Of a DNA stretch of 64,000 nt, positions 51,601 to 62,550 are shown one piece after another (positions within the stretch are counted from its first letter, which is position 1; every line of letters starts with the position of its first letter). Location of the stretch: the NCBI GenBank assembly GCA_018881555.1, contig JACAXG010000170.1, forward strand, positions 1,043,987 to 1,107,986, read 5' to 3'. Source of the stretch: Amblyornis subalaris (Eukaryota; Chordata; Aves; Passeriformes; Ptilonorhynchidae). The position numbers were made by a program, and so were the translations under genes. The notes under the pieces were generated by a model, which worked only from the letters and a program-made list of their open reading frames with translations, ran no database searches and was not told the DNA's origin.

Positions 51601-54551
51601 TAACCTTCACTTGCAACACCTTTGGATATTGGATGTCCCAGGCAATAATAGCTGGAAAATGTGTATTTTTGGGGATGGCCTTCAGATGGCTGTTTTATTC
51701 CTTCTTATGTTAACCCCCATTGTGNTCATAAAGACTGACAGTCAAGTAGTTCCCATATGTGTTAAGTAATAGTTTTAAGCTGGTATTGACATTTAACTTC
51801 CGTTGCCTTAAAAAATGCCATTTTACCTGGATTATAGTTATACTCCTGGGATTTGAAAATAATAAAAAAGCAAGGATGAGAATATTAGCTAGGATTATAT
51901 GCTATCTTTTATCTAGGTAAAAGAGGTTTTTTTTGCTCTTATGGATATTATGTTTCTTCTAAATGTGAGAAGTGAACACAAACAGTAAAAAAAAGAAGTT
52001 TTAAAAATGACCTTTTAGGCTTGATGTATGGTAGTCCTTTTTAAACTTTAGCCAGGCATGTTGATTGGATTTTTCTTTTCAAAAATTTATGTTAAACTAG
52101 AAATCACTTCTCATTAAAACAGCTAAATCAGCCTTTGGATCAAAATCAGCTTTGTGTAGTGTAAGTGGCTGCAGTNGAACTGGCCAGTCTCTACAATAAC
52201 TGAGTAATTTGCCATCCTTTTTTTATTTCTAATTAGGATTACTATTGCAGATGACAAAATGCAAGAAAAGTAAAATATATGATAAAAAATGCATAGCCAA
52301 CAGGCTAAACATATTAATATATGGTATTGCCTGTGTCTCCTTCCACGGTGCCTTTGCAGCCTCAAGGCAGCTGTAGCTCAGCCCACTGCTAATGTTCATA
52401 TTTTTTGCCACAAAAATAATCTGCCCTATTGTGATTTTTCATTGAATGGAACNGATCTTGGTTCTCCTATTGAGGAAATGAATTATTAAGCGCATTTTAG
52501 AGGACTCTGTGGAACAGTTTTACTCTGTGTCACTATGTTAGTTCAAGTTAGGTGATAGGTTAATAGATANTAGATGTTACATTTCTATTTATACATAACT
52601 GTTATAAGCTCATTAAAGTCCTAAAATAAGGCTCCTGTCACGCTGATATCGATATCACCAAGGTCCTGTAAAAAAATTTGCCTCAGATTTTAGATGCTGC
52701 ATGTAAACATTTAGGAGATTAGGAGGACTCTGAGGGAGACAAAGGGCACCTCCAAAAGTCGCAAGTAATAAACAATCGGATCTTTATCAGTGTCTCTGTC
52801 CTTAGCAAATGTGACATTGAGTAAAGGAGAAGTAACCAAGCTGTTTCCTAATCCCTTGTTATTTTGGGAAGATTTCAGCTCCAAAAAAACCCAGTTGTGT
52901 CATGGCCAGGTGACCACTCTGGGCATCGGGAGTGTGGCCTGGCAGGACAGGGGTGGATATGGGGGATGGATTCATTTGGTGTGTAACAAACAGAGCCTAC
53001 CTAAAATATTCATCCTTTCTGGTGTGATCTGCAGAAGTTANTGGGAGAGTCATAAGCAGTGCACACATCCTTCTCATCCCATAAATTGACCTGCNTCCAC
53101 CAAATCTGGGAGCAGTTCCAGACCTTATCCCACATCAGGGGCACTGCCTGCAAGGGTGGTTAGTGCAAGGCAAGAAGGCTTCTCTTCGGGTATAATTATT
53201 CACGGATTTCCATGGAAATCGCAGTGATTAGATCATTAGGAGAGGTTTTATGGTTTGCATTAATAAATTCTGGGATTTGTGCTGACTCTTCAACAGGAAA
53301 ACGATTAATCTGCAGTAGCCTGAGGCAGCAGTAAAGTGGGTACCTTTGGAGGTGAACAGCCCTCCCTCAGCAGATGAAAGAACTGCTCTTTTTCTCCCTC
53401 CTTTCCAGTGAAAAATAAAGAACATGGCAAGCNAGGAAAGGTTGTGTGGAGTAAATCTTCAATATAAACTGGCTTTTGAAGGTCTGAAAACCACNGATAT
53501 GATTGCTTCACTTTATTTACTTTGGGAAGTTTACAGTTGTTACAAACTTTGGTTCAGGCTGAGCTGAGAAAGGAGGAGCACAGTAAGGGAGCACTGTTGG
53601 CGTTTCCCTGGGATCGGGAAGCACGGGATGCCTCAGCCCAGGGTGTCATCTCACACACTTCCCTTTCCAAGGCTTTGGCCACAGGAAATGTGCAGGACCA
53701 TCCAAAATGTCCTGTGCTGAGATGGCAGCTTGTTTACTGTCCCCTACACCAGAAGAGCCATGGCAGGGCACCTCTCATGAGGACAATGGGAATAGAAATA
53801 CTTGTTACAGAAATGCTGCCAGGAGTTGGACTCGGTTATCCCTGTGGGTCACTTCCAACTCAGGNTATTTTTTGATTCTCTTCCTCATATCCACATAATT
53901 CAGAAAGTGCCCAGACATACTGTGCATGTATGATCAAGGTTTCTGATTCTGGCTTTGAGAAACCAGATTATGATAAAAGACTGCTAACTTGAGTGTGTCT
54001 TACTGAAAGACCAAGGCTCAGATTTGCTCATACACAGCAAATGTTGGCTTTTGTTTNGGTGGGAGTCTCATTATCACAGCCCATTTTGGGACAGATTTCT
54101 GTCTACCATGCTCTTAGGTGTGACTCCAAGAACAACACTTCAAGGAAATCTGTCCTTTATCCCCTCCACCAAAGGCTTTAATTCTGGAGAGACTAAACCC
54201 AGCTCAAACAGCAGTAGGAAGGTCCAGTCATTCCAGTAGTGGAAGAAATATTGTGAGCCTCTCAGAAAGTTAGTGGGGTGCTAAAAGGCACTAACAGACA
54301 GAGATTATCCGTGTTCCTCGTGTTAATTAAAGAATTAAAACCGAGTGTGCTGCTGTATGAATTAAATACAATNCTGTAATTGCTCTCGGGTCATTAGGAA
54401 GGCAACGCTTTGTACCGGCTCATTGTAAAAATAACGCTAAAGCACCCGAAAATTTAGAGCCGTTGCAGCAAGATCATTTTTCTTTTGACATCGACTAAGA
54501 GGAGGAGTTTGTGGGAAAAATTAACGACGATCATCTCCCTCCTTCAAACAG
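48634..54551 (+). other. CDH11 intron 9
   Basis: 5918 bp, the largest intron in the coding part. It is AT-rich with one small CR1 tail (53815-53882), and otherwise unique. Two perfect palindromes (52644-52657 and 53205-53220) are noted. The last 250 bp before exon 10 retain several CpGs. The acceptor cctccttcaaacag has a short pyrimidine tract. Confidence 0.85.
53815..53882 (+). mobile_element. CR1-type 3'-tail fragment
   Basis: It reads 'aggagttggactcggttatccctgtgggtc', then 'acttccaactcagg', the same tail type as at 31840-32018. It is short and diverged. Confidence 0.65.
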
Positions 54552-54803
54552 ACAACACGGCGAGCGTCCTGGTCAGGCGCGAGGGCTTCAGCCGGCAGAA
54601 GCAGGACCTGTACCTGCTGCCCATCGTCATCAGCGACGGCGGCACGCCCGCGCTNAGCAGCACCAACACGCTGACCATCCGCGTGTGCGGCTGCGACGGC
54701 GGCGGCTCCCTGCTGTCCTGCAGCGCCGAGGCCTACGTGCTCAACGCCGGCCTCAGCACCGGCGCCCTCATCGCCATCCTGGCCTGCATCGTCATCTTGN
54801 TAG
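54552..54803 (+). CDS. CDH11: CDH11 coding exon 10 (EC5 end, most of the membrane span)
   Basis: Residues 544-627 plus one base. It holds the membrane-proximal EC5 with [20 protein letters not shown], conserved Cys589, Cys591 and Cys600, and the first part of the membrane helix (about 615-627, [12 protein letters not shown]). The exon is exceptionally GC-rich and has Gly-rich substitutions (D-G-G-G-S at 592-596) relative to the mammalian sequence I recall. Ns at 54655 (third base of Leu578) and 54800 (first base of codon 627, so Leu, Ile or Val). The donor is gtaaaa. Confidence 0.95.
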
Positions 54804-56140
54804 GTAAAACAGCTGCCGGCCTTATCGCTCTCCTGTGCTTGTGTGTGTGTGTGTGGAAAAAAATTAATCCTGCCCTCGGCTCCAAGGTGGANAAATGGGT
54901 CTTAGTTTCTTAGGTTTTGTTTTTATAGGGGGTACTGATCTGCCTGGCTGGGAGAGGCTTTGGAGGGAGCTGGTTACAGCCTTGCGGTGACTGAAGGGAG
55001 CCCACGGGAAAGATGGAGAGAGACTCTTTACAAGGGATGGAGGGACAGGACAAGGGGGAATGGCTTCACAGTGACAGAGAGTAGGTTTAGACTGGATATT
55101 ATGAAGAAATTCCTCCCTGGGAGGGTGGGGAGGCCCTGGCACAGGTTGCCCAGAGAAGCTGTGGCTGCCCCTGGATCCCTGGAAGTGTCCAAGGCCAGGC
55201 TGGATGGGGCTTGGAGCAGCCTGGGATAGTGGAAGGTGTCCCTGCCCATGGCAGGGGGTGGGATGAGGTGAGCTTTAAGGTCCCTTCCGACCTAAACCAT
55301 TCTATGATCCTGTGATAAGTTCAATAGCAAACACCAGTGAATTTGGATGTGCTNGGAGAATGTGCTCTTGTGGCCTAATGCCAGTTAATCAGGGGCACTG
55401 TTTAAAGGAGGTCATGACACACAGTTCTGAGTTTTGTGATCTTCCCTGGATGACAAGTTCCTTATTGAGGTCAGCCAGGATTAATGGCTCCTGCCAGCTA
55501 TTTCCCTCAAACCCATCTTGTGTTGAAGACAGATGAGTGGCTCAGAAGACCTGCTTTTAACAAAGTGCTGCAAAGTGTTTCCTGATGATTTGCAAATATT
55601 TATGTAATATTTTTTAATTTCCCTGTAGTAATTTATAGCATTTCTTTCTTTATATACTTTATTTTATAGAAATTTGAAGTGAGAAAGAACACAACAAAAA
55701 CATTCTTGGAGGAGTTGCTTAACAAAATTCCATTTTAATGGAAATGNCGTTTGGAATTAGAGTTACACTTTGGGCATACAGGAGAGGATAAAGGTTCATC
55801 TCTGTTTAGTTGCAGACATTCATGTGCTTGGGCTGCTCAAAGGCGGTGTCACAGTGTTGGTGCAGCACTGCGGGCCCACAAACGCTTTCCTTGAATTAGT
55901 GTTGCAGTAATGAGCAATTAGTGAGAGCGGTGGCATGCAGCCCAGACAGAAAGCCTCAGATCAGTGTGTTCGGCTCTGTGTGCAAACATCGCCGCTTTCA
56001 CCTAGCAAGGAGCGCTAAAAATGCAGAAGTTTGCAACAATCCGGCACAAAAGCCGAGGGCTCGGCGGATGCAACAACCTCTTCACAAAGGAGCCGCTGTT
56101 TGGCAGCGCGGTCTAACTCGTGCTTTTGTTCTTTCTGCAG
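54804..56140 (+). other. CDH11 intron 10
   Basis: 1337 bp interrupting the membrane-span codons. The first 110 bp are open in frame (stop TAG at 54911-54913). A sense CR1 follows (54930-55316), and the last 220 bp are again open in frame with exon 11. The acceptor ttttgttctttctgcag is strong. Confidence 0.85.
54930..55316 (+). mobile_element. CR1 LINE 3'-end fragment in CDH11 intron 10
   Basis: It reads 'gagaggctttggagggagctggttacagcc', 'gaaattcctccctgggagggtgggg', 'cacaggttgcccagagaagctg' and 'aaaccattctatgatcctgtgat'. It is sense to the gene and well preserved, apparently younger than the other copies. Confidence 0.93.
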
Positions 56141-56637
56141 TCATCGTGGTGCTGTTCGTCACCCTGAAGAGGCAGAAGAAAGAGCCCCTGATCGTTTTTG
56201 AGGAGGAGGACGTCCGGGAGAACATCATCACGTACGACGACGAGGGCGGGGGCGAGGAGGACACGGAGGCCTTCGACATCGCCACCCTGCAGAACCCCGA
56301 CGGCATCAACGGGTTCATCCCCCGCAAGGACATCAAGCCCGAGTACCAGTACCTGCCCCGGCCGGGGCTGCGGCCCGCGCCCAACAGCGTGGACGTTGAT
56401 GACTTCATCAACACCAGGATACAGGAGGCTGACAACGACCCCACCGCCCCCCCCTATGACTCCATCCAGATCTACGGCTACGAGGGCAGGGGCTCGGTGG
56501 CCGGGTCGCTCAGCTCCTTGGAGTCGGCCACCACAGATTCTGATTTGGACTACGACTATCTACAAAATTGGGGACCTCGATTTAAGAAACTTGCAGACTT
56601 GTATGGCTCCAAAGACACTTTCGATGACGATTCTTAA
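56141..56637 (+). CDS. CDH11: CDH11 coding exon 11 (membrane span end, cytoplasmic tail, stop)
   Basis: Residues 628-792 and TAA (56635-56637). It completes the membrane helix (VIVVLFVTL), followed by the stop-transfer K-R-Q-K-K. The acidic juxtamembrane segment around 648-673 (EEEDVRENII, then YDDEGGGEEDTEAFD) corresponds to the p120-catenin-binding region. The C-terminal Ser/Asp-rich stretch (about 744-783) with SSLESATTDSDLDYDYL and GPRFKKLADLYG is the beta-catenin-binding region. The tail appears nearly identical to the mammalian one, as expected for this gene. Confidence 0.97.
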
Positions 56638-57455
56638 CGATAAAGTTTAAGATTTGGCCTTAAGAACTGTGTCCGAAGTTCTGAAGAATCCAGAGGAAAT
56701 GTAAGCAGGTATTTTTTTAAAAATCAAGAAAAATCTCATTTAAACATTTAAGTTTGACAGAGAGGATTCCTTTGATAAAAAAGGACATGAAAGTGGTAAA
56801 TACTGTGAAGTACCTTTTCCTACAAAAGGCAAATCTGGAAGTTGGCTGCCAGCTTCACGAAAGGAAGAAACCCACTCAAGAAGCGCGAAATATTTAAATG
56901 AAGGAAAATGCTAAAAGCGAACCTACAAATAAGGGAAATCTTTTACGTGTTATGAACATCTAAATCTTTTATGTCAAAGAAGCTTCCACAAATTAGAAAC
57001 GATAACAGTTCTGAGCTGTAATTTCGCCTTAAACTATGGACACTCTATATGGTAGTGCATTTTTAAACTTGAAATATATAATATTCAGCCAGCTTAAACC
57101 CATATGATGTATGTACAGTACAATGTACAATTATTATGTCTCTTGAGCATCAAACTTGTTACTGCTGATTCTTGTAAATCTTTTTGCTTATACTTTCATC
57201 TTGAACTAATACGTGCCAGATATAAAAACTCTGTCTTGTTGCAGTGGGAGGCGCCCTATTTCTATGTCATTTTTAATGTATCTATTTGTACAATTTTAAA
57301 ATTCTTATTTTAGTATACATACAAATATCAGTATTCTGACATGTAAGAAATGTTACAGCATCACACTTATATTTTATGAACATTGTACTGTTGCTTTAAT
57401 ATGTGCTTCAATATAAGAAGCAGACTTTGAAATAAACTGATTCTTTTTTAATTCT
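56638..57455 (+). other. CDH11: CDH11 proximal 3'UTR
   Basis: About 820 nt from the stop to a canonical AATAAA at 57431-57436, followed by T-rich DNA (ttcttttttaattcttgttctgg). The region is AT-rich and repeat-free. Cleavage near 57455 is inferred from the signal. Confidence 0.75.
57431..57436 (+). terminator. Poly(A) signal AATAAA (proximal)
   Basis: The first canonical AATAAA with a U/GU-rich downstream element after the CDH11 stop codon. Confidence 0.7.
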
Positions 57456-59060
57456 TGTTCTGGTTATTAAGCATATAAGGAGAAAACATAGTGTTTCTAA
57501 TGTCCCATTTATAGTTCTGACTAATTTACTACAATTGTGACCTTTTAATAGCCTTATTTATTATGTGTTTGTAGTTGGTTTGTTGCCTTGTTAAGTGATT
57601 ATTTAAAAATCAAGTACATTTTACAAATGTTTTTTAGATTAAAACAAATGTAACGTCTGGTGAACATTTTGTACCCTCTCTATCTACAGCTTGTGGCTGC
57701 TCCCAGAACACAGTAAGAATCGTCATGTAGTACTACTGTGTTTTCTGGATTAAATTAAGTGTGATACTTTTCAATATTTCCCATGTAATATGCATTTATC
57801 CGATATCTTAGCGATCCCCGAGGTTTCACAAGTGACTCTGTAAGTGGACGGGGTACCCTGTACTCACAGTTTACTCCAGGCTTGGGAGTTTCCGTATCTG
57901 TGCTCAGCTTCTGCGCGTTCTGGAGACTGAAATCTGACCCAGTTTAGCTGTCAGTTCCCCAAGGACTGTTCTACCTGACAATTACCTTACCTGAGTAGTA
58001 ATTAAGATTCCGGCACTTACTTCCTATTTTGATTTTTTTTTTATTTTTTTTTTTTTTCCAGTAGTATAGCATCGTCTGTGGATAGGGAGACACTTTAATT
58101 TGTGACGACAGAAATACGGAGTGCTTTCAGAGTTCTTCTTTGTAATGTGTGTTTTTCATCCAAAAAAGGGACCTATAACTTTTTTTTTTTATCAGTTCGG
58201 AAGGAGCAAGGGATTGGAATATGTTCTGCACATCAACATTTTCTGCATCTGTACAGCTGTACCTCTGCTGAATTTAATATAGTTGGCTGTTTAGGGTCAG
58301 AGATCAGCAGCTGCAATATGGGAAGAGGCAATAAATAGAAATGATATACATTTTCCTACATTCATTTCACAGACCCTGTCCTTCATTTGCAGTCAGGTAC
58401 CAAACTGCTTGATCTGAGAGNAAATCTGATTTGTTGGTGTATTGCTTTTCTGAAGACCCCCCATATACGTAGTTAGATTAAAATTTAATTCCTTAAAATG
58501 ATGACTGATGTTTCAGCTCTATATCCGTAACATATTCACTTGTCCCATTATATCCCTATGTTCTATAAGGCAGAGTTTGCTAAATCAGCAGATTTGCTCC
58601 ACAATGTTTATTGTAATATTTCACTTTANTATAGCTGTATGCATTCTATATAATTCTATAGTTTATTATTAACTTGGTTCAAATTTCTTTGGTTGTTGAT
58701 TTTTCTCTGTTTATAATCCAAAGAATATTTTGCTAGATTTGCACATTTCTCCATTATAAATTTAAATAAACATTAAAAAAAAAGAAAAGAAGTGAGTATC
58801 AATTTACAAATTAACAAATTGAAATAAAGTTAAAAAAAGTAATTTGTAGGACTCCATCCTCATTGATGCTATCTGGGTTTATTTCACTTTNGAGCAAGTT
58901 TTAGAATTAATAACNGCATTTTCTACATTTTTATGTTTAATTTTTAAGAAGGACATTGTCAACTACATTTTTTTTTAATAGTTCTAAATGCTTTGAGTTT
59001 TAGTCTCTATTGTTTGTAGCACTCTCGTAGATGCTTGGAAATAAATTTTCTTTCCCTGCT
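57456..59060 (+). other. Possible extended CDH11 3'UTR
   Basis: AT-rich, with no reading frame of interest and no CR1. Further AATAAA hexamers lie at 58330, 58665-58770 (58765), 58823 and 59040. The one at 59040-59045 is followed by ttttgtcctttttcatttg, a good downstream element. A poly-T run ending in ccag (58030-58062) is present. Longer CDH11 transcripts could end here, but this is inference. Confidence 0.4.
59040..59045 (+). terminator. Poly(A) signal AATAAA (distal candidate)
   Basis: AATAAA followed about 20 nt later by a T/GT-rich stretch, after which composition shifts from AT-rich to GC-rich. It is a plausible distal end of CDH11 transcripts. Confidence 0.4.
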
Positions 59061-59094
59061 GGTTTTGTCCTTTTTCATTTGATCATTTTTNCCC

Positions 59095-59640
59095 TTCCCA
59101 GTGAACGTGCAATTATCAGGTTAGGCCTGCTAATCTCAGCCGACGCCACCTCTGAAACGCTGGGAAGTGTCCTCGTTCCGGACCATCGGCAGCACCTCCG
59201 GTGAGCAGCGTTTTGGCACCACAGCAGGACGTTTCTTGGTGTTGAACTCCAGGTTTTTAACCTGGGTTTGTCAACACCCAGCCCAGCACGGCAGCTCCGG
59301 GTTAGTCCCGGCACATCCAAGAAGGCTGCGGGCTGGGGCTGTGCTTCGTTGCAGCGTTCCCAAAGATCCGAGCGACCTGGGAAGGGATTCACCCGCACGA
59401 GTTGCGTTAGGGTAGCGTCCTTGTCTTCCCGACGGAGGTGGGGGAAGGACTGAGCCTCACACCCACGGAAGACAACCAAAAGATTAATTACCACATCAGT
59501 GGGTTTGGAGAAAACCTAATTAAAAGGAAGATCATCGCGGCTGAGCCAGGTAAGGCAAGGGACAGCGGCAAGCGCAGGTGGTGCTTTGGCCAGTTTTCCC
59601 TCTTGGAATTCGTGCCTGAGGCATTGTTTGCGGGGGTACA
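59095..59640. other. CpG-retaining GC-rich segment
   Basis: GC content and CpG frequency rise abruptly right after the distal poly(A) candidate. Short open frames exist on both strands (up to 161 codons) without recognisable similarity. It could be a regulatory CpG cluster, a lincRNA promoter or an old GC-rich insert. Confidence 0.35.
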
Positions 59641-60121
59641 ACCACCCCCTCCAAACACCACCAGTGACAGACAGNAGGACTTTACCAGGAGGGATTTTTG
59701 TGTGAGCAGAGCGAATCCCGAGCTCCCGTTGGCAAAGCCACTCAGCCCCTTGTCCAGCTGGGGGTCACCGGGAGCACGGGAGGCTGAGGTGCTCAGTGCC
59801 TTGGAACACCATTCCTCATGGCTGACAAAAAGCAATCAGGGATGCAGTGCAGGGCTGGTTGCTAAGGGAACTCTCCACACTTGCACTGGTAGGGAAAGGG
59901 ATGGTTTTTCTGGGAGTTTTTAGATCGCCTCTGCCGTGTTCCTGCCATGATGTTGAGCAGGCTTTGATACCATGTCAAGGGGTGCAAGCTTGCAAGCTCA
60001 CCACCAACAGTTCTGTCATCTTGGGTGAGGTCCTGCCTCAGAGACTGCTGCTCCTCAGATGAGAAAAGCTTTCTTAAAGAGCTTGCGTGTTTTGTTGGCT
60101 CCATATTGTTGACTGACTGAC

Positions 60122-60151
60122 AAAATAAAATAAAATAAAATAAAATAAAAT
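60122..60151. repeat. (AAAAT)n microsatellite
   Basis: Six nearly perfect pentanucleotide units of aaaat. Confidence 0.95.
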
Positions 60152-61289
60152 GCTTAATTTTACCATGTTGCTGCTGCTAAGCTCAGAGGGAAAGTGAAGA
60201 GTAGGAATTTAAATAAGGGTCACAAAGAGACAAGCTCAGCTTTCTGGGATCCAAAAGCCCGGAATTCTTTTATGTGTTCCCCATCCAGCTGCATTGCCAG
60301 AGCTACCTTTGTAATGAAAGGGTCAGTAAGCAAAAATCCAGGTAGGAGTTATGCAGGTTTTCCCTTTGGCCACTGATCTAAATACTGAGCTACTGTAACC
60401 AAAACTGAATAATTGGCACCAGAATCACATTCTGTCTTGAGGGAAAAAGAAAAAAACAGACAAATACGAGAGAGAGAAAAGGAAGAGGAATGGCTTGGAA
60501 AAGGGACTGAGCTTGTCAGTGAGTGAGCTGCAGGTCTCTGGAGCTCTGCTATTGTTTTCACTCATTTAGGCTGAGACTGGGGATCAACCAGCTTGACCCA
60601 GTTCCATTCCCTGCTTGCTAGTGCTGAAGTTTTCAATTATTTAATACNACTGATCTCTGTGTTTGATAAGAAAGGCTCTTTCAAACCTGACTGAGCTGGA
60701 CTGGCTACAACTACCCAAATAATAAGAACAAATTAGCCCACTCCAATTTATGGATTCCCAGTCTTTGGAAAAACTTGCTTCTTGTATTTCTGCTCAANGT
60801 CCTGGGCCTGGCCTGCTCCTCAGCTTTAGATCTGTGTTTGTTACTGCCTCCCTTAATGACCTGCAAATCCCACTCTCCCAGCAGGTCACAGCAGAGCAGG
60901 GGCAGGAGCTGCAGCAGCTCTGCCACGGGAGCTTCATGTGTGCACATACACAGGACTGTGCTGATGTCCCACACCTCCTTCTCCTGTGGTGGGTTCTACA
61001 TGCCAGGGGCAGCTCCTNATCCATGTGGGGGGTGCTGCAGAATATATGGAGCATTTTATGTTTCTCCACGGAAAGGAAACAAACACAAAGAGGGAGAGAC
61101 TCGCTTGGACTGTGTGTGACTCTCAGAACTCCTTCTAGGTCAGGGAAAGGGTCCTTCTCAAGAGTCTTTCACACTTTCCAAAGAAGCCAATTTATGTTTG
61201 ATAAATAAATATTAACCAGGGCAGGGAATTGAACCTGAGATTTTCAAAGTCCTTGTGAGTTCTCTAACTGCCAAGTTCAAAATTTTATT

Positions 61290-61369
61290 CCTCTCCTCTC
61301 CTCTCCTCTCCTCTCCTCTCCTCTCTTCTCCTCTCCTCTCCTCTCCTCTCCTCTCCTTTCCTTTCCCTT
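61290..61369. repeat. (CCTCT)n microsatellite
   Basis: About 14 pentanucleotide units of cctct with one ttctc interruption near 61325, trailing into cctttcctttccc. It is a pure pyrimidine strand and so may form triplex (H-DNA) structure. Confidence 0.95.
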
Positions 61370-61801
61370 CTGTACTTGTTTAGTCCATTTGCAGTAGTTC
61401 ATAACTGCATGAAGAGCAGCAGTAGCTGAAACACCAACCAGGCTTGTGGGCAAAGCATTCCATGGCTGGGGGGAAATCTGCTTTGGAGTGGTAAATTTAT
61501 AGCTGGTGGTGATGGGGAATTAATAATTGTCTTCTACCCCACGCTGCCAGGAGAAGGAATAGCCACATCTCTTGTTTTTTGCATTTCTTTTTCCTTTTGT
61601 GTTTGTAAANTCAGGACCAATACCTGATTACTCAGCTGTCTAAGCCTAGGAGAAGACTTTGACTTGAGTACTNTTTGCTAGGGCTGTGTGATTATAGGGG
61701 TGCTATTTTAAAATAAATCAAAACAAAAGCTTAAAAGTTTGACCTTTAGCAGCTTTAAAACTAGAAAAAGAAAAAAAGAAAAAAAAACTTACCCTGCAGT
61801 T

Positions 61802-61852
61802 TTTTTAAGAATTCAATTTTAATTTAAGAATTTTTAAGAATTCAATTTTAAT
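61802..61852. repeat. Direct repeat, 29 bp period
   Basis: Two copies of tttttaagaattcaattttaatt lie 29 bp apart, a small tandem duplication in AT-rich DNA. Confidence 0.8.
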
Positions 61853-62073
61853 TGACTTTTAAGGCATGCCTAGCATTTTTGGTGGTTACTGAAAGAGGCT
61901 TAGACTTTGTGACTGCTTTGGACTGAGGTTACGGATTGCTTTCCCTTTTTTTTCTTTTTTTTTTTTTAACTTCTAAACAAGGGAAAAACATGTTTATTTT
62001 AATTGAACAAATCCATATGCTGTTCTCCAGACCTAGCTGCAAGTGAAGGCTTTGTTTTCTTGTTGTTGTCTTC

Positions 62074-62112
62074 TTTTCCAACCTAAATCATTCCATGAGT
62101 CTGTGACTCACT
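62074..62112 (+). mobile_element. CR1 3'-tail scrap
   Basis: It reads 'ttttccaacctaaatcattccatgagtctgtgactc', close to a sense CR1 3' terminus. It is very short. Confidence 0.5.
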
Positions 62113-62550
62113 GCGTTGGCTGCCAAGGCAAATTTCCTCCAGCTCTGTCACCAGCAGGACTTGCAGACAACACCACTCCTCTCTCTTGCTAAATATGAAG
62201 CTCTTCTGTACTGTTCTTTGGGATATATGGGGGGCTTTAGGGGCTGAGGGTTTTTGGTTGTTCTTTGTGATATGTGGAGGGCTCTAGGAGGCTGGGAGGT
62301 GGATTTTTCCTCCAGTGTTTTGGAGCTAAGATGTTTTCACTTGCACAATTACAAAAGTGGCTTTCACGCTGTGNTCAGTGCCCTGTCTCTGGGTGGTAAG
62401 GAGCAATTTTTCAGGGAGTAATAAACNCCCTCATTCTTGGCAGGACATCTCTAGCAAGCTCCATTGTTCTCCTGCTGCCAGCACTGCCCTTCCTTCCAGG
62501 AGCCCATTCTCCCTGCTGCAGCCCCAGCTCATATTTTCCTTCTTCTTATT

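Larger units (their letters stand above)
37190..57455 (+). other. CDH11: CDH11 gene body (first coding exon to proximal poly(A) site)
   Basis: Cadherin-11 is a single-pass, calcium-dependent homophilic adhesion receptor of mesenchymal cells, linked to actin through catenins. Eleven coding exons (37358-37585, 39412-39706, 40473-40592, 41032-41199, 43343-43530, 44981-45234, 46415-46551, 46739-46860, 48516-48633, 54552-54803, 56141-56637) join with GT-AG borders into 792 codons plus TAA. Mammalian CDH11 is 796 residues as I recall it. Type II class is shown by two Trp residues (55 and 57) at the mature N-terminus and by the lack of an HAV motif in EC1. I prefer CDH11 to CDH8 and other paralogues because nearly every exon reads as CDH11 as I remember it. 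Upstream non-coding exons are not identified. Confidence 0.95.

Noticed and set aside
54804..54986. Possible alternative exon ending at a GTGACT donor near 54987
   Set aside because: The proposed donor lies inside a CR1 copy and matches normal CR1 wording, so it is probably coincidental. The simpler read-through is reported instead.
37358..56637. Identity as another type II cadherin (CDH8, CDH6, CDH20 and so on)
   Set aside because: The signal peptide, propeptide end, EC1 and the whole cytoplasmic tail match CDH11 as remembered far better than these paralogues. Alignment would settle it.
58030..58062. Poly-T followed by CCAG as a splice acceptor or processed-pseudogene tail
   Set aside because: No open exon-like sequence follows it, and no coding remnant or target duplication is visible around it.
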